This document shows, in pieces, positions 1 through 6,847 of a DNA stretch of 21,839 nucleotides; position 1 is the stretch's first letter, and the number at the start of each line of letters is the position of its first letter. The DNA comes from JBKEDC01 sp047971925 (GTDB lineage: Bacteria > Bacteroidota > Bacteroidia > Bacteroidales > Prolixibacteraceae): the NCBI GenBank assembly GCA_047971925.1, contig JBKEAC010000121.1:1-21839 (forward strand), written 5' to 3'. The position numbers and the translations under genes are program-made. Under the pieces are notes generated by a model. The model saw only the letters and a program-made list of their open reading frames with translations, was not told the origin of the DNA and made no database searches.

Positions 1-469
1 AATTGGACATTGCAATTTTGGTGTAAATTGCTATCTGGAGATTACATTTTTGACGAAAAACACCTACAATCTGTTCGGCATGCGAAAAAAAAATCAAATT
101 TTATTGTATTGATTTTCTGTTGGTTGAAAATTATTTTTCATTTTTCTTCCTTTTTTTTGCTCGAAAAGTGTAAAAATTTGCTCGAAAGTATATGTATGTA
201 AGTGAAAGCCGGTCGGATTTAATTGATCGTCTTTCTTGTTTTTATTTTTTCGCTCAGATGAAAATCAGTTGAGTTAACACTTTTAAAATTTAACATGATA
301 ACAGTTATTTGTAAAATGACAAAAATTGCACAGGCTTTGATTGCGACAAGTAGGGTTTTATGTTCCAAAATTTCGCCTCATGCGATGTTGCAACGCAGGA
401 ATTATTCCGCATGGCAATTTGAAACGCCCCCAAAGGGTGTGATTGGTTCATTTTGCGTTTTACTTACCG
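1..469. other. Gene-free left flank, upstream part
   Basis: I see no convincing gene here. Short open frames exist (for example 295-489 on the plus strand), but they lack family resemblance and one runs into the structured element at 470-599. The plus strand is T-rich. Around 379-413 there is a local inverted repeat: CATGCG at 379-384 faces CGCATG at 408-413, and it encloses TTGCAA (388-393) and GGAA/TTCC (398-408). This may be a small hairpin or just part of the leader of the downstream element. No tRNA or terminator was recognised. Confidence 0.5.
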
Positions 470-599
470 TTAGGTGCGTGAGGGATTGAAGTGGAAATCC
501 TTTTAAGTGGGCTCTGCCTTTTGCCCACTTAAAAGATTGAAACGTAAAGCCCGACGGCAGGGCGATGGCTTGCGCTTGGCAAATGCCGGCACGCCCTAA
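470..599 (+). ncRNA. Probable structured noncoding RNA (Flavo-1-like?)
   Basis: A set of nested complementary segments defines a compact fold. The ends close on each other: TTAGG (470-474) pairs with CCTAA (595-599), and CGTG (477-480) pairs with CACG (590-593). Inside are a small hairpin GGATT/AATCC (483-487 with 496-500), a perfect 12-bp hairpin TTTTAAGTGGGC/GCCCACTTAAAA (501-512 with 523-534, 10-nt loop), and GCCC/GGGC (549-552 with 560-563). A last hairpin, GGCA/TGCC, is at 578-581 with 584-587; CGGC (555-558) with GCCG (585-588) is an alternative pairing. The unpaired purine-rich runs GTGAGGGATTGAAG and GATTGAAACGTAAAGCCCG resemble what I recall of a dispersed Bacteroidetes RNA family, possibly Flavo-1; that name is from memory and unverified. 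The strand is chosen from that resemblance. No clear promoter or U-tract terminator was found. Confidence 0.6.
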
Positions 600-722
600 G
601 GAAAGTGGAAAGATGTGTTTTGGGGGTGGTGGAGGAAGTTGTGAGGTGTTGTGTTTTATTTTAGAGTTGATTTTTTGTGTTTGAATTTGCAGTTTTGGGT
701 GTTTTGTAATGAAAAAAAAGTG

Positions 723-730
723 TAAATTTG
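723..730 (+). promoter_or_regulatory. Bacteroidetes-type -7 element for the small lipoprotein gene
   Basis: TAAATTTG matches TAnnTTTG exactly. Transcription would start near 737, leaving a leader of roughly 60 nt before the ATG at 796. No TTTG-like -33 element sits at 20-nt spacing; TTTG at 703-706 is 16 nt away. Confidence 0.5.
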
Positions 731-762
731 CATCGAGAAGTGATTGCATCGAGAAGTGATTG
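731..762. repeat. 16-bp perfect tandem duplication
   Basis: CATCGAGAAGTGATTG occurs twice in direct succession (731-746 and 747-762) with no mismatch. It begins immediately after the TAAATTTG promoter element, so it covers the expected transcription start and early leader of the lipoprotein gene. A recent slipped-strand duplication or a doubled operator are both possible. Confidence 0.95.
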
Positions 763-795
763 CGAGAGCAGGTTTGGGAGAATAAAAAAAAAGAA

Positions 796-972
796 ATGAT
801 GAGAAAAGTATTTTTATTTTTGTGTGTTGTGATTTTGTTTTCTGGAGTTTCATCGTGCAAGAGTGGCTGTGATTGTCCGGCTTATTCCATGGAAGAAAAG
901 GTTAAGAATTTGCAGGATGGCGAGCAGTTTTTTGAGCAGATTCCTGAGCTGGCAATTGTGGAATGCAATTAG
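796..972 (+). CDS. Small secreted lipoprotein, function unknown
   Basis: A 58-residue protein with a lipoprotein signal peptide: basic start (MMRK), a hydrophobic core at residues 5-18, and a lipobox VSSC with the lipid-modified Cys at 21. After it comes a cysteine-rich patch (Cys25, Cys27, Pro28) and a short acidic tail with a further Cys near the C terminus. The open frame extends back to 760, but the ATG pair at 796/799 gives a normal signal peptide and lies a sensible distance from the promoter at 723-730, so I start it at 796. I do not recognise a named family, though tiny lipoproteins with a CxCP patch are something I associate with Bacteroidetes. It is a lone transcription unit ahead of gapA. 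No catalytic domain is visible; function unknown. Confidence 0.7.
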   Translation: MMRKVFLFLCVVILFSGVSSCKSGCDCPAYSMEEKVKNLQDGEQFFEQIPELAIVECN

Positions 973-980
973 TAATTTTG
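973..980 (+). promoter_or_regulatory. Possible -7 element for gapA, abutting the lipoprotein stop codon
   Basis: TAATTTTG matches TAnnTTTG and begins at the base after the lipoprotein stop. No good -33 partner is seen at the usual spacing. If real, gapA would have a leader of about 185 nt with a hairpin near its start (TGTTGAAA 984-991 with TTTCAACA 1003-1010). A start closer to gapA is equally possible. Confidence 0.35.
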
Positions 981-983
981 GAG

Positions 984-1010
984 TGTTGAAAGGTGTGAAG
1001 AATTTCAACA
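984..1010 (+). other. Inverted repeat in the lipoprotein-gapA intergenic region
   Basis: TGTTGAAA (984-991) and TTTCAACA (1003-1010) form a perfect 8-bp stem with an 11-nt loop. No T-run follows, so it is a poor intrinsic terminator. It could be a leader hairpin of the gapA transcript or a 3' end structure of the lipoprotein mRNA. Confidence 0.45.
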
Positions 1011-1170
1011 TTAAATGAAGTTTAAGAGCGAGAATAAATCGAAAAAAAGAGAAGAGAAAATTATTTGTTTTTGCTGTATTTTTTCTTTATTTGTATCCGC
1101 TTTCGAAAGGAATGTGGGAAGAATTTAAAAAAAACATTTGTAATTATATTATTTTTAAAAATTATCAATC

Positions 1171-2172
1171 ATGATTAAAATTGGTATTAACGGATTTGGT
1201 CGTATCGGTCGATTTGTATTCCGTCAGGCAGTTAAAAAAGGAAATATTCAAGTAGTAGCTATCAACGATCTTATTGATGTTGATTATATGGCTTATATGT
1301 TGAAATATGATTCAACTCATGGTCAATTTGACGGTACGGTTGAAGTGAAAGATGGTAAACTAGTTGTTAACGGAAAAGAAGTTCGCGTGACAGCAGAGCG
1401 CAATCCAGCTGATATTAACTGGGGAGCAGTTGGTGCTGATTATGTAGTTGAATCAACAGGTCTTTTCTTGTCAAAAGAATCGGCTCAAGGTCACATTACA
1501 GCAGGTGCGAAAAAAGTAGTTATGTCGGCTCCATCGAAAGATGATACACCAATGTTTGTTATGGGTGTTAACAACGACAAATATACTAACGATATGAATT
1601 TCGTTTCTAATGCGTCATGTACTACTAACTGTCTTGCTCCAATTGCAAAAGTATTGAACGACAACTTCGGTATTGTTGATGGTTTGATGACAACAGTTCA
1701 CGCAACAACTGCAACACAAAAAACAGTTGATGGTCCTTCAGCAAAAGACTGGAGAGGTGGTCGTGGTGCTGGTCAAAATATCATTCCTTCTTCAACAGGA
1801 GCTGCAAAAGCTGTGGGTAAAGTAATTCCTGAGCTTAATGGTAAACTTACAGGTATGGCTTTCCGTGTTCCAACTCCCGACGTTTCAGTGGTTGATTTGA
1901 CTGTTAACTTGGCAAAACCAGCAACAATGGCTCAAATTAATGCTGCAATGAAAGCTGCATCGGAAGGTGCTCTTAAAGGAGTTCTTGGTTATACAGAAGA
2001 TGCTGTTGTTTCTAATGATTTCATTGGTGACACTCGTACTTCTATTTATGATGCAACTGCAGGTATCGCTTTGACTGATACATTTGTGAAAATTGTTTCT
2101 TGGTATGATAACGAAATGGGTTACTCAACAAAAGTTTGTGAACTTATCGAGTATATGGATTCAAAAAAATAA
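1171..2172 (+). CDS. gapA: Glyceraldehyde-3-phosphate dehydrogenase, type I
   Basis: Converts glyceraldehyde 3-phosphate, phosphate and NAD+ to 1,3-bisphosphoglycerate in cytosolic glycolysis, and the reverse in gluconeogenesis. The 333-residue length is standard. The Rossmann motif INGFGRIGR is at residues 6-14, and NDL (32-34) fits NAD preference. The catalytic motif SNASCTTNC places the nucleophile Cys150 with its partner His177 (TVHATT). The C-terminal WYDNEMGYS signature is intact. Codon use is more uniform (GGT, CGT, AAC) than in the genes that follow, as expected for a highly expressed enzyme. It is a single-gene unit closed by a strong terminator at 2197-2229. I am very sure of the family. 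Confidence 0.98.
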   Translation: MIKIGINGFGRIGRFVFRQAVKKGNIQVVAINDLIDVDYMAYMLKYDSTHGQFDGTVEVKDGKLVVNGKEVRVTAERNPADINWGAVGADYVVESTGLFLSKESAQGHITAGAKKVVMSAPSKDDTPMFVMGVNNDKYTNDMNFVSNASCTTNCLAPIAKVLNDNFGIVDGLMTTVHATTATQKTVDGPSAKDWRGGRGAGQNIIPSSTGAAKAVGKVIPELNGKLTGMAFRVPTPDVSVVDLTVNLAKPATMAQINAAMKAASEGALKGVLGYTEDAVVSNDFIGDTRTSIYDATAGIALTDTFVKIVSWYDNEMGYSTKVCELIEYMDSKK

Positions 2173-2196
2173 TTTTGAGTTCATTTAAATAATAAG

Positions 2197-2229
2197 AAGG
2201 TCTGAATTTAGGTTCAGACCTTTTTTTTT
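2197..2229 (+). terminator. Intrinsic terminator after gapA
   Basis: GGTCTGAA (2199-2206) pairs with TTCAGACC (2213-2220) around a 6-nt loop, extended by two AT pairs, and is followed by nine T (2221-2229). This is a textbook rho-independent terminator 24 nt past the gapA stop. Confidence 0.93.
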
Positions 2230-2263
2230 AGGATATTTACGCCATTATTGCTATGTTTTTATT

Positions 2264-3166
2264 ATGAAACACTTAATAATTGTTCTCGGTCCCACAGGAG
2301 TTGGAAAAACAGCTACAAGCATTGGTTTAGCTAAAGCGTTTGGTGCCGATATTGTGTCGTGCGATTCGCGGCAGTTTTTTCGCGAAATGCGGATAGGTAC
2401 AGCTGTTCCATCGGTTGAGGAGTTGGAAAGTGTTCGGCATCATTTAATTCATTCGCACAGCATTCATCAGAGTTATAATGTTTATGAATTTGAGCAAGAT
2501 GCTATTCGGATTATTGAGCAGTTGCATTGCGATAACGATGTGGTGATAATGACTGGTGGCTCAATGCTTTATGTTGATGCTATTTGTAAGGGCATTGATT
2601 CTATGCCCGATGCCGATTTGGCTATTCGTGCCGATTTGAAGGATTTGTTGGCAGCGCAAGGCTTAGAGCCTTTGCTAAAGCAGTTGGAATCTTTAGATTT
2701 GGAATATTATAATCAGGTGGATAGGAATAATCCGAAGCGGGTGCTGCATGGCTTGGAAATGTGCTTAACGTTGGGAGAGCCTTTTTCGAGCAGGCGAACT
2801 CGTGTGCAGAAAGAGCGGAGTTTTCAAATAACCAAAGTTGGATTGAATAGGGATCGAGGCGATTTGTATGACCGAATAAATCGGCGTGTGGAGATGATGA
2901 TGAGTGAGGGTTTAGAGCAGGAGGCAAGGGGTTTATTTCCGCTAGCTGATTTAAATGCGCTAAACACGGTGGGGTATAAAGAATTATTTTCGTATTTTCG
3001 TGGTGATCATGATTTGCAAAAGGCTGTTGAACTCATTCAGCGTAACACGAGGCATTACGCCAAGAAGCAGCTCACTTGGTTTCGAGGAGATGAGCAGACA
3101 AGTTGGTTTCATCCAGATGAATTTATTCAAGTTCTTTCGTTTGTGGAAAGCCAGATAAAATATTAA
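2264..3166 (+). CDS. miaA: tRNA dimethylallyltransferase
   Basis: Transfers a dimethylallyl group from DMAPP to N6 of A37 in tRNAs that read codons starting with U. At 300 residues it is of usual length. The P-loop GPTGVGKT is at residues 9-16, DSRQ at 34-37 is the family's substrate-binding motif, and GGSMLYVDA is at 98-106. The C-terminal part has the expected NTVGYKE and a TRHYAKKQLTWFR motif (IPP transferase family). It starts 34 nt after the gapA terminator, so it probably has its own promoter. A weak candidate, TATGTTTT at 2252-2259, would make it nearly leaderless. The next gene, holA, has a promoter overlapping the miaA stop codon. Confidence 0.96.
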   Translation: MKHLIIVLGPTGVGKTATSIGLAKAFGADIVSCDSRQFFREMRIGTAVPSVEELESVRHHLIHSHSIHQSYNVYEFEQDAIRIIEQLHCDNDVVIMTGGSMLYVDAICKGIDSMPDADLAIRADLKDLLAAQGLEPLLKQLESLDLEYYNQVDRNNPKRVLHGLEMCLTLGEPFSSRRTRVQKERSFQITKVGLNRDRGDLYDRINRRVEMMMSEGLEQEARGLFPLADLNALNTVGYKELFSYFRGDHDLQKAVELIQRNTRHYAKKQLTWFRGDEQTSWFHPDEFIQVLSFVESQIKY

Positions 3167-3171
3167 TTTTG
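3140..3171 (+). promoter_or_regulatory. Promoter for holA inside the end of miaA
   Basis: TTTG (3140-3143), then exactly 20 nt, then TAATTTTG (3164-3171): a full match to the Bacteroidetes -33/-7 consensus. The -7 element begins with the TAA stop codon of miaA. The predicted start near 3178 lies just ahead of the holA ATG at 3191. Confidence 0.6.
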
Positions 3172-3190
3172 TGCATTATTACAATTGGTT

Positions 3191-4186
3191 ATGGCAGACG
3201 TTAAAAGTATATTATCGGATTTAAAGAATAAGAAATATGTGCCTATTTATTTGCTAATGGGCGAGGAGGCTTATTTTATTGATGAGATTGAGCGATATAT
3301 TTCATCGCATGTGTTGACAGAAGATGAGCAGATTTTTAATCAGCATGTTTTTTATGGTAAAGATATTAATGATGCTCGTTTGATTATTGATGCGGCACGT
3401 CGTTATCCGATGATGTCTAGTTATCAGGTTGTGGTTGTTCGTGAGGCTCAGGAGATGGATAAGCGAGTGATTGAGAATTTAACGAGCTATGTGAAGCAGC
3501 CCATGTTGACGACCATTTTGGTGTTGAGTTATAAGTATGGTAAGATAAATGGCACAACATCGCTAGTGAAGCAGGCAAAGAAAATAGGCGTTGTTTTTGA
3601 ATCGGTGTTAGTGCGCGATTATGAGATTTCGTCGTGGATTCAGGGTTATTTGAAAGATTTGGGCTACAAGATCGATGCACAGAGTTCAACTTTGTTGGGA
3701 GAATATTTGGGCACGAACATAGGAAAGATTGTTAAAGAGATTGAGAAGCTTACAATTGATTTGCCACAAAACGGTTCAATAACTCCTGAGTTGATTGAGA
3801 AGAATATTGGTATTAGTAAGGAATATAATATTTTTGAGTTGCAGAATGCGCTTGGGAAGCGTGATGTTTTGAGGTGCAATAAGATTATAAATTATTTTAT
3901 AGCTAATCAAGAGAATAATCCGATTCAGCGCATTATTCCGAGTTTGTTTTCGTATTTCAACAAGCTGCTCAGGATTCATTTGGCAAAAGAAGATGCAGCA
4001 GCATTGGGCATACATCCATTTATTTTTTCGAAAGAATTTGTGCCGGCAAGTCGGTTGTATAATCCTAAGAAACTGGTTGAAAATATTGCTATTTTGCGAG
4101 AATTCGATTTAATGTCGAAGGGAACAAAGGGTAATATGGAGTATGATGATTTGATTCGGGAGTTGCTTTATCGATTAATACATTAA
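3191..4186 (+). CDS. holA: DNA polymerase III subunit delta
   Basis: The delta subunit of the clamp loader, which opens the beta sliding clamp during DNA replication. The 331-residue protein has the family's N-terminal pattern: a proline and YLLMGEE (about residues 18-26, where other clamp-loader ATPases have a P-loop but delta does not), followed by a DEIERYI helix and a Rossmann-like region. A C-terminal collar domain ends with the typical MEYDDLIRELLYRLI helix. The frame is open upstream to a TTG at 3185, but the ATG at 3191 gives the normal MADVKSIL start and is preferred. It is followed after 12 nt by the rhomboid gene, so those two are likely cotranscribed. Confidence 0.9.
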   Translation: MADVKSILSDLKNKKYVPIYLLMGEEAYFIDEIERYISSHVLTEDEQIFNQHVFYGKDINDARLIIDAARRYPMMSSYQVVVVREAQEMDKRVIENLTSYVKQPMLTTILVLSYKYGKINGTTSLVKQAKKIGVVFESVLVRDYEISSWIQGYLKDLGYKIDAQSSTLLGEYLGTNIGKIVKEIEKLTIDLPQNGSITPELIEKNIGISKEYNIFELQNALGKRDVLRCNKIINYFIANQENNPIQRIIPSLFSYFNKLLRIHLAKEDAAALGIHPFIFSKEFVPASRLYNPKKLVENIAILREFDLMSKGTKGNMEYDDLIRELLYRLIH

Positions 4187-4198
4187 AGGGGACAAAGA

Positions 4199-4813
4199 AT
4201 GTCAATTACATTAGGAATTATCATTGTTACGAGTTTGGTGTCGTACATGGCATTTAGTCGATATGATTTAATGGCACGATTTCAGTTTAATGTGTCAAGG
4301 GTTTTGAATGATAGGCAGTATTATCGTTTGATTAGTTATTCGTTTTTGCATGGCAGTTGGTCGCACTTACTGATTAATATGTTTGTTCTGTATTCTTTTG
4401 GGAGTGCCGTTGAGAAGTCTTTCTCTGTTTGGTTTGGGGTGAAATCGAATATTATTTTTTTTCTGTTGTATTTTGGGGCAATTGTTTTTTGTAATTTGCG
4501 TGCCTTGTTTAAGCATCGAAACAATTCGGATTATAATGCAGTTGGAGCCTCAGGTGGAGTTTCGGCAGTTCTTTTTGCCTCGATTTTGTTCAGTCCATGG
4601 CGGATGATTTACTTTTTTGGCATTTTGCCCATTCCAGGCATTGTTTTTGGATTTCTGTATTTGTATTACAGTTATTATATGGACGGGAAGAACCGCGATA
4701 ATGTGGCTCATGATGCTCATTTTCTGGGTGCGATTTTTGGTTTTATTTATCCGATAGTTGTTCAGCCTGAAATTCTAAATCGGTTTTTGAATGAATTAAT
4801 GAGCATTTTTTAA
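4199..4813 (+). CDS. Rhomboid family intramembrane serine protease
   Basis: A 204-residue inner-membrane protein with about six hydrophobic segments, of minimal rhomboid-core length. Family residues are in place: HGSWSHLLINMF (51-62) in the second segment supplies the conserved His and Asn60 of the oxyanion site; GASG (116-119) carries the nucleophile Ser118; and AHFLGAIFG (173-181) carries the catalytic His174 followed by GxxxG packing. It is therefore expected to be active, cleaving other membrane proteins within the bilayer. Substrate is unknown. It lies 12 nt after holA and its stop codon directly abuts the ATG of the next gene, so it is the middle gene of a holA-rhomboid-PLP enzyme operon. 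The neighbours give no hint of a shared pathway. Confidence 0.9.
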   Translation: MSITLGIIIVTSLVSYMAFSRYDLMARFQFNVSRVLNDRQYYRLISYSFLHGSWSHLLINMFVLYSFGSAVEKSFSVWFGVKSNIIFFLLYFGAIVFCNLRALFKHRNNSDYNAVGASGGVSAVLFASILFSPWRMIYFFGILPIPGIVFGFLYLYYSYYMDGKNRDNVAHDAHFLGAIFGFIYPIVVQPEILNRFLNELMSIF

Positions 4814-5635
4814 ATGATGGCAAAATATACTCTTTTTAATAGGCAATTTTATCTAAGTACAGAGCCATTTTTGACACCCGATTTATTTGCTTCTCGCTTG
4901 TTTCAAGTGGAGATTAAGATGGCAAATACGAAGTTGCTTTTTTGGGAAGATTATCAGGAGTTATTATTGATTTATTTTAGAATGTTTGGTGTGAAGTTGC
5001 CAAATCATGCCGGATTGATTTCCGATTTAGAGCGACAGATTCAGCGGACGTATGTAAAAAATAAGCTCTACAAGGGGGTGCTTGTTCAGATAACTTTTTT
5101 TCAGATAGAAGGCGAATTGATTTATATGCTTGAGCTTCGTGAGCCAATGCAAGAGATTTATAGTTTAGCGCATCGTGAGATTGAGTTGATAGAGAATAAG
5201 CGTTTGTTCAAGATGAGTAATTTATTATCGGTTTTGGCTATTGGCTGTGAAGATGTTTGGCGCATGTCGAGCAAGCTTTGTAATGTTAATGCCGATCAGT
5301 TGCCATTGATAATGGATGAAAAAGAGCGCGTGTTGGAAGTTCCTTTTGCGAATTTATTTTTATTGATTGATGAAAAGACGGTGCTCACACCTAAGTCGGG
5401 TTTTGGTGTTTGTGTGAATCCGGCAAGGCAGTTAGGCATTGCGGTTCTTCAAGATTTGGGTTATGATTTGAGGGAATCAGATGTGTTTATTTCCGATTTA
5501 TTAAGAGCCACTGAGGTGTGCGTGTTGAACGATTTGAAGGGAGTTCGCTTAGTTACATCGTTTAAGCAAGTGCGATATTATCGAACGTTTGGGCAGCGTT
5601 TTTCAGAGGCTTTTGAGGCAGCTTTGCGTGTTTGA
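4814..5635 (+). CDS. Divergent class IV PLP-dependent aminotransferase/lyase-like protein
   Basis: I align this 273-residue protein with the class IV (fold type IV) PLP enzymes, which include branched-chain aminotransferase and aminodeoxychorismate lyase. The diagnostic order is present: Lys133 in LFKMSN is the likely PLP-binding lysine, VLEVPFANLF (173-182) corresponds to the conserved E...N-F motif (Glu175, Asn180), and LTPKSGFGVCVNPAR (191-205) and DVFISDLLRATEVCVLN (223-239) follow as in that family. The substrate-binding N-terminal half is unusually divergent, so I cannot say whether it is PabC-like or something else, or even catalytically active. There are two candidate starts, MM; the first ATG begins at the base after the rhomboid stop codon. 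Translational coupling with the rhomboid gene is likely. Confidence 0.7.
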   Translation: MMAKYTLFNRQFYLSTEPFLTPDLFASRLFQVEIKMANTKLLFWEDYQELLLIYFRMFGVKLPNHAGLISDLERQIQRTYVKNKLYKGVLVQITFFQIEGELIYMLELREPMQEIYSLAHREIELIENKRLFKMSNLLSVLAIGCEDVWRMSSKLCNVNADQLPLIMDEKERVLEVPFANLFLLIDEKTVLTPKSGFGVCVNPARQLGIAVLQDLGYDLRESDVFISDLLRATEVCVLNDLKGVRLVTSFKQVRYYRTFGQRFSEAFEAALRV

Positions 5636-5643
5636 TTTTTTTA

Positions 5644-5685
5644 TTTTGAGGAGTAGTTTTTCTTTGAAATTGCATTTCCTCAAAA
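5644..5685. other. Inverted repeat between convergent genes
   Basis: TTTTGAGGA (5644-5652) and TCCTCAAAA (5677-5685) form a perfect 9-bp stem with a 24-nt loop, just past the PLP enzyme stop and before the convergent division gene. It may work as a bidirectional transcript end, but no clear T-run follows on either strand, so calling it a terminator would be a guess. Confidence 0.4.
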
Positions 5686-5824
5686 GGGGTGGTTTCGGTT
5701 TTTTGTTTCTATTCCTTTATTCTTTGTGCTATTGGTGAGCACACACAAATTAGCATTGAACTAGGCAGCAGTCAGTCCACACTACTCATCGCATTGGTTT
5801 GAGTCAAAAGAATTTTGAATTTGG

Positions 5825-6124
5825 CTATTCTGTCTCGGTAATGATAAAGACATCTTCATTGTCTTTGTGCATGTAGAATTGTTCGCGAGCAAATTTTTCA
5901 AGATTCTTCTGGCTACTTTGCAATTCATTAATCCGTTGCTTGTCGGCAGCAATTTTGTCGATAAGATATTCCTCTTGTTTGTGCAAGTCGTGAAGTTGCG
6001 ATTTGAGTTTGCGATTAGCCCATATTCCGTGTTCACTAAAGAACGTGATATAGAGGATGAAAATGATGATTGGTATGGTCCATTTGTTGAATAATTTTTT
6101 CAGCAGGATTTTGTTTATACGCAT
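5825..6124 (-). CDS. Septum formation initiator family protein (FtsB/DivIC-like)
   Basis: A 99-residue bitopic membrane protein of the cell-division FtsB/DivIC family, which forms a periplasmic complex with FtsL and FtsQ/DivIB proteins at the septum. A short basic cytoplasmic N terminus precedes one transmembrane helix (about residues 15-32). A coiled coil follows (about 36-75, with heptad Leu/Ile and many Lys/Glu/Gln), then the family's C-terminal motif LEKFAREQFYMHKDNEDVFII. The frame extends upstream to 6178, overlapping the DUF2461 gene by 20 nt, but the ATG at 6124 gives the standard protein and is chosen here. It is downstream of and probably cotranscribed with the DUF2461 gene. Confidence 0.85.
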   Translation of the reverse strand: MRINKILLKKLFNKWTIPIIIFILYITFFSEHGIWANRKLKSQLHDLHKQEEYLIDKIAADKQRINELQSSQKNLEKFAREQFYMHKDNEDVFIITETE

Positions 6125-6158
6125 CGAGTTGTGATTTGAATAGTTGTGATATGTAGAA

Positions 6159-6821
6159 TTATTGCAAGCTTTCGGCAATGACCGTACGGAACAGGTGATT
6201 GATTTTGTGCAGTTCTTTAGAGGCGTCGATAATTTGCGTTAGGAAATCGCCACTGCTTATACACTGGTCGCTTAAAGGTTTGCAAAATAGGATTGATTTA
6301 AATCGTAAGAGTTCAATTTGGGGGTGGTCTTTATCGAAACCTTTCGGTGCAGTTTTGAGTTTTTCGCCTTCAATATTAGGGAAATGTTTTTTGAAATTAG
6401 GGTGGTTGATTATTTCAGAAATTTCTTGTCCATTGTGAGCAATTTCTAATCGAATGGCATGAAGTATTTCTTTGGGAGGGCACCAAATTCCTCCAGCGAA
6501 GAATGATTTTCCGGCTTCAATGTGCAGGTAGTATCCTGGAAGCACTCCTTGTTTGCCATCGGGGGCAATATAGCTACCCATGTGATTTTTATATGGGCTT
6601 TTATCTTCAGAGAATCGCACATCGCGATAAATGCGATATATGCAATCTTTAGGTTCAGAGAAAGCAATGGCGGGGTCGTGTTTTTTTATTTCATCGATTA
6701 GTATTTGAGTAGTCGATAGGAGTTCCTTTTGAGCTAGGTTGAAACGATTTTTGTTTTCAGAAAACCATTCTCGAAAGTTGTGATTACTCAAATCGGATAA
6801 AAAATGAATTATAGTTTCCAT
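6159..6821 (-). CDS. DUF2461 family protein
   Basis: This 220-residue soluble protein matches my recollection of the DUF2461 family: it opens with a FLSDLSNHNFREWFSENK segment. It continues with YRIYRDVRFSEDKSPYKNHMGSYI (about residues 63-86), GYYLHIEAGKSFFAGGIWCPP (about 96-116) and a C-terminal LRFKSILFCKPLSD (about 171-185). The family is widespread in Bacteroidetes and no biochemical role is established that I know of. It starts divergently from ispD, 78 nt away, with its own promoter at 6848-6879, and is followed after 34 nt by the FtsB-like gene. Nothing looks truncated. Confidence 0.85.
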   Translation of the reverse strand: METIIHFLSDLSNHNFREWFSENKNRFNLAQKELLSTTQILIDEIKKHDPAIAFSEPKDCIYRIYRDVRFSEDKSPYKNHMGSYIAPDGKQGVLPGYYLHIEAGKSFFAGGIWCPPKEILHAIRLEIAHNGQEISEIINHPNFKKHFPNIEGEKLKTAPKGFDKDHPQIELLRFKSILFCKPLSDQCISSGDFLTQIIDASKELHKINHLFRTVIAESLQ

Positions 6822-6847
6822 TGTAGAGCTATTTTGTATAGTTTCGG

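Noticed and set aside
10..201. 63-residue T-rich frame at the left edge
   Set aside because: Low-complexity translation of T-rich DNA with no recognisable domain or promoter.
295..489. 64-residue open frame on the plus strand
   Set aside because: It has no family resemblance or promoter, and its end runs into the structured RNA candidate at 470-599.
402..860. 152-residue open frame on the minus strand
   Set aside because: It is a by-product of the C-poor plus strand. It crosses the RNA candidate and the lipoprotein gene, and its poly-Pro stretch mirrors the G run at 622-635.
2252..2259. TATGTTTT as a leaderless miaA promoter
   Set aside because: One base off consensus and the implied start would be at or past the ATG; kept only as a weak possibility in the miaA entry.
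5725..5743. TGTGCT/AGCACA stem as the terminator of the FtsB-like gene
   Set aside because: Only 6 bp and no T-run on the minus-strand side.
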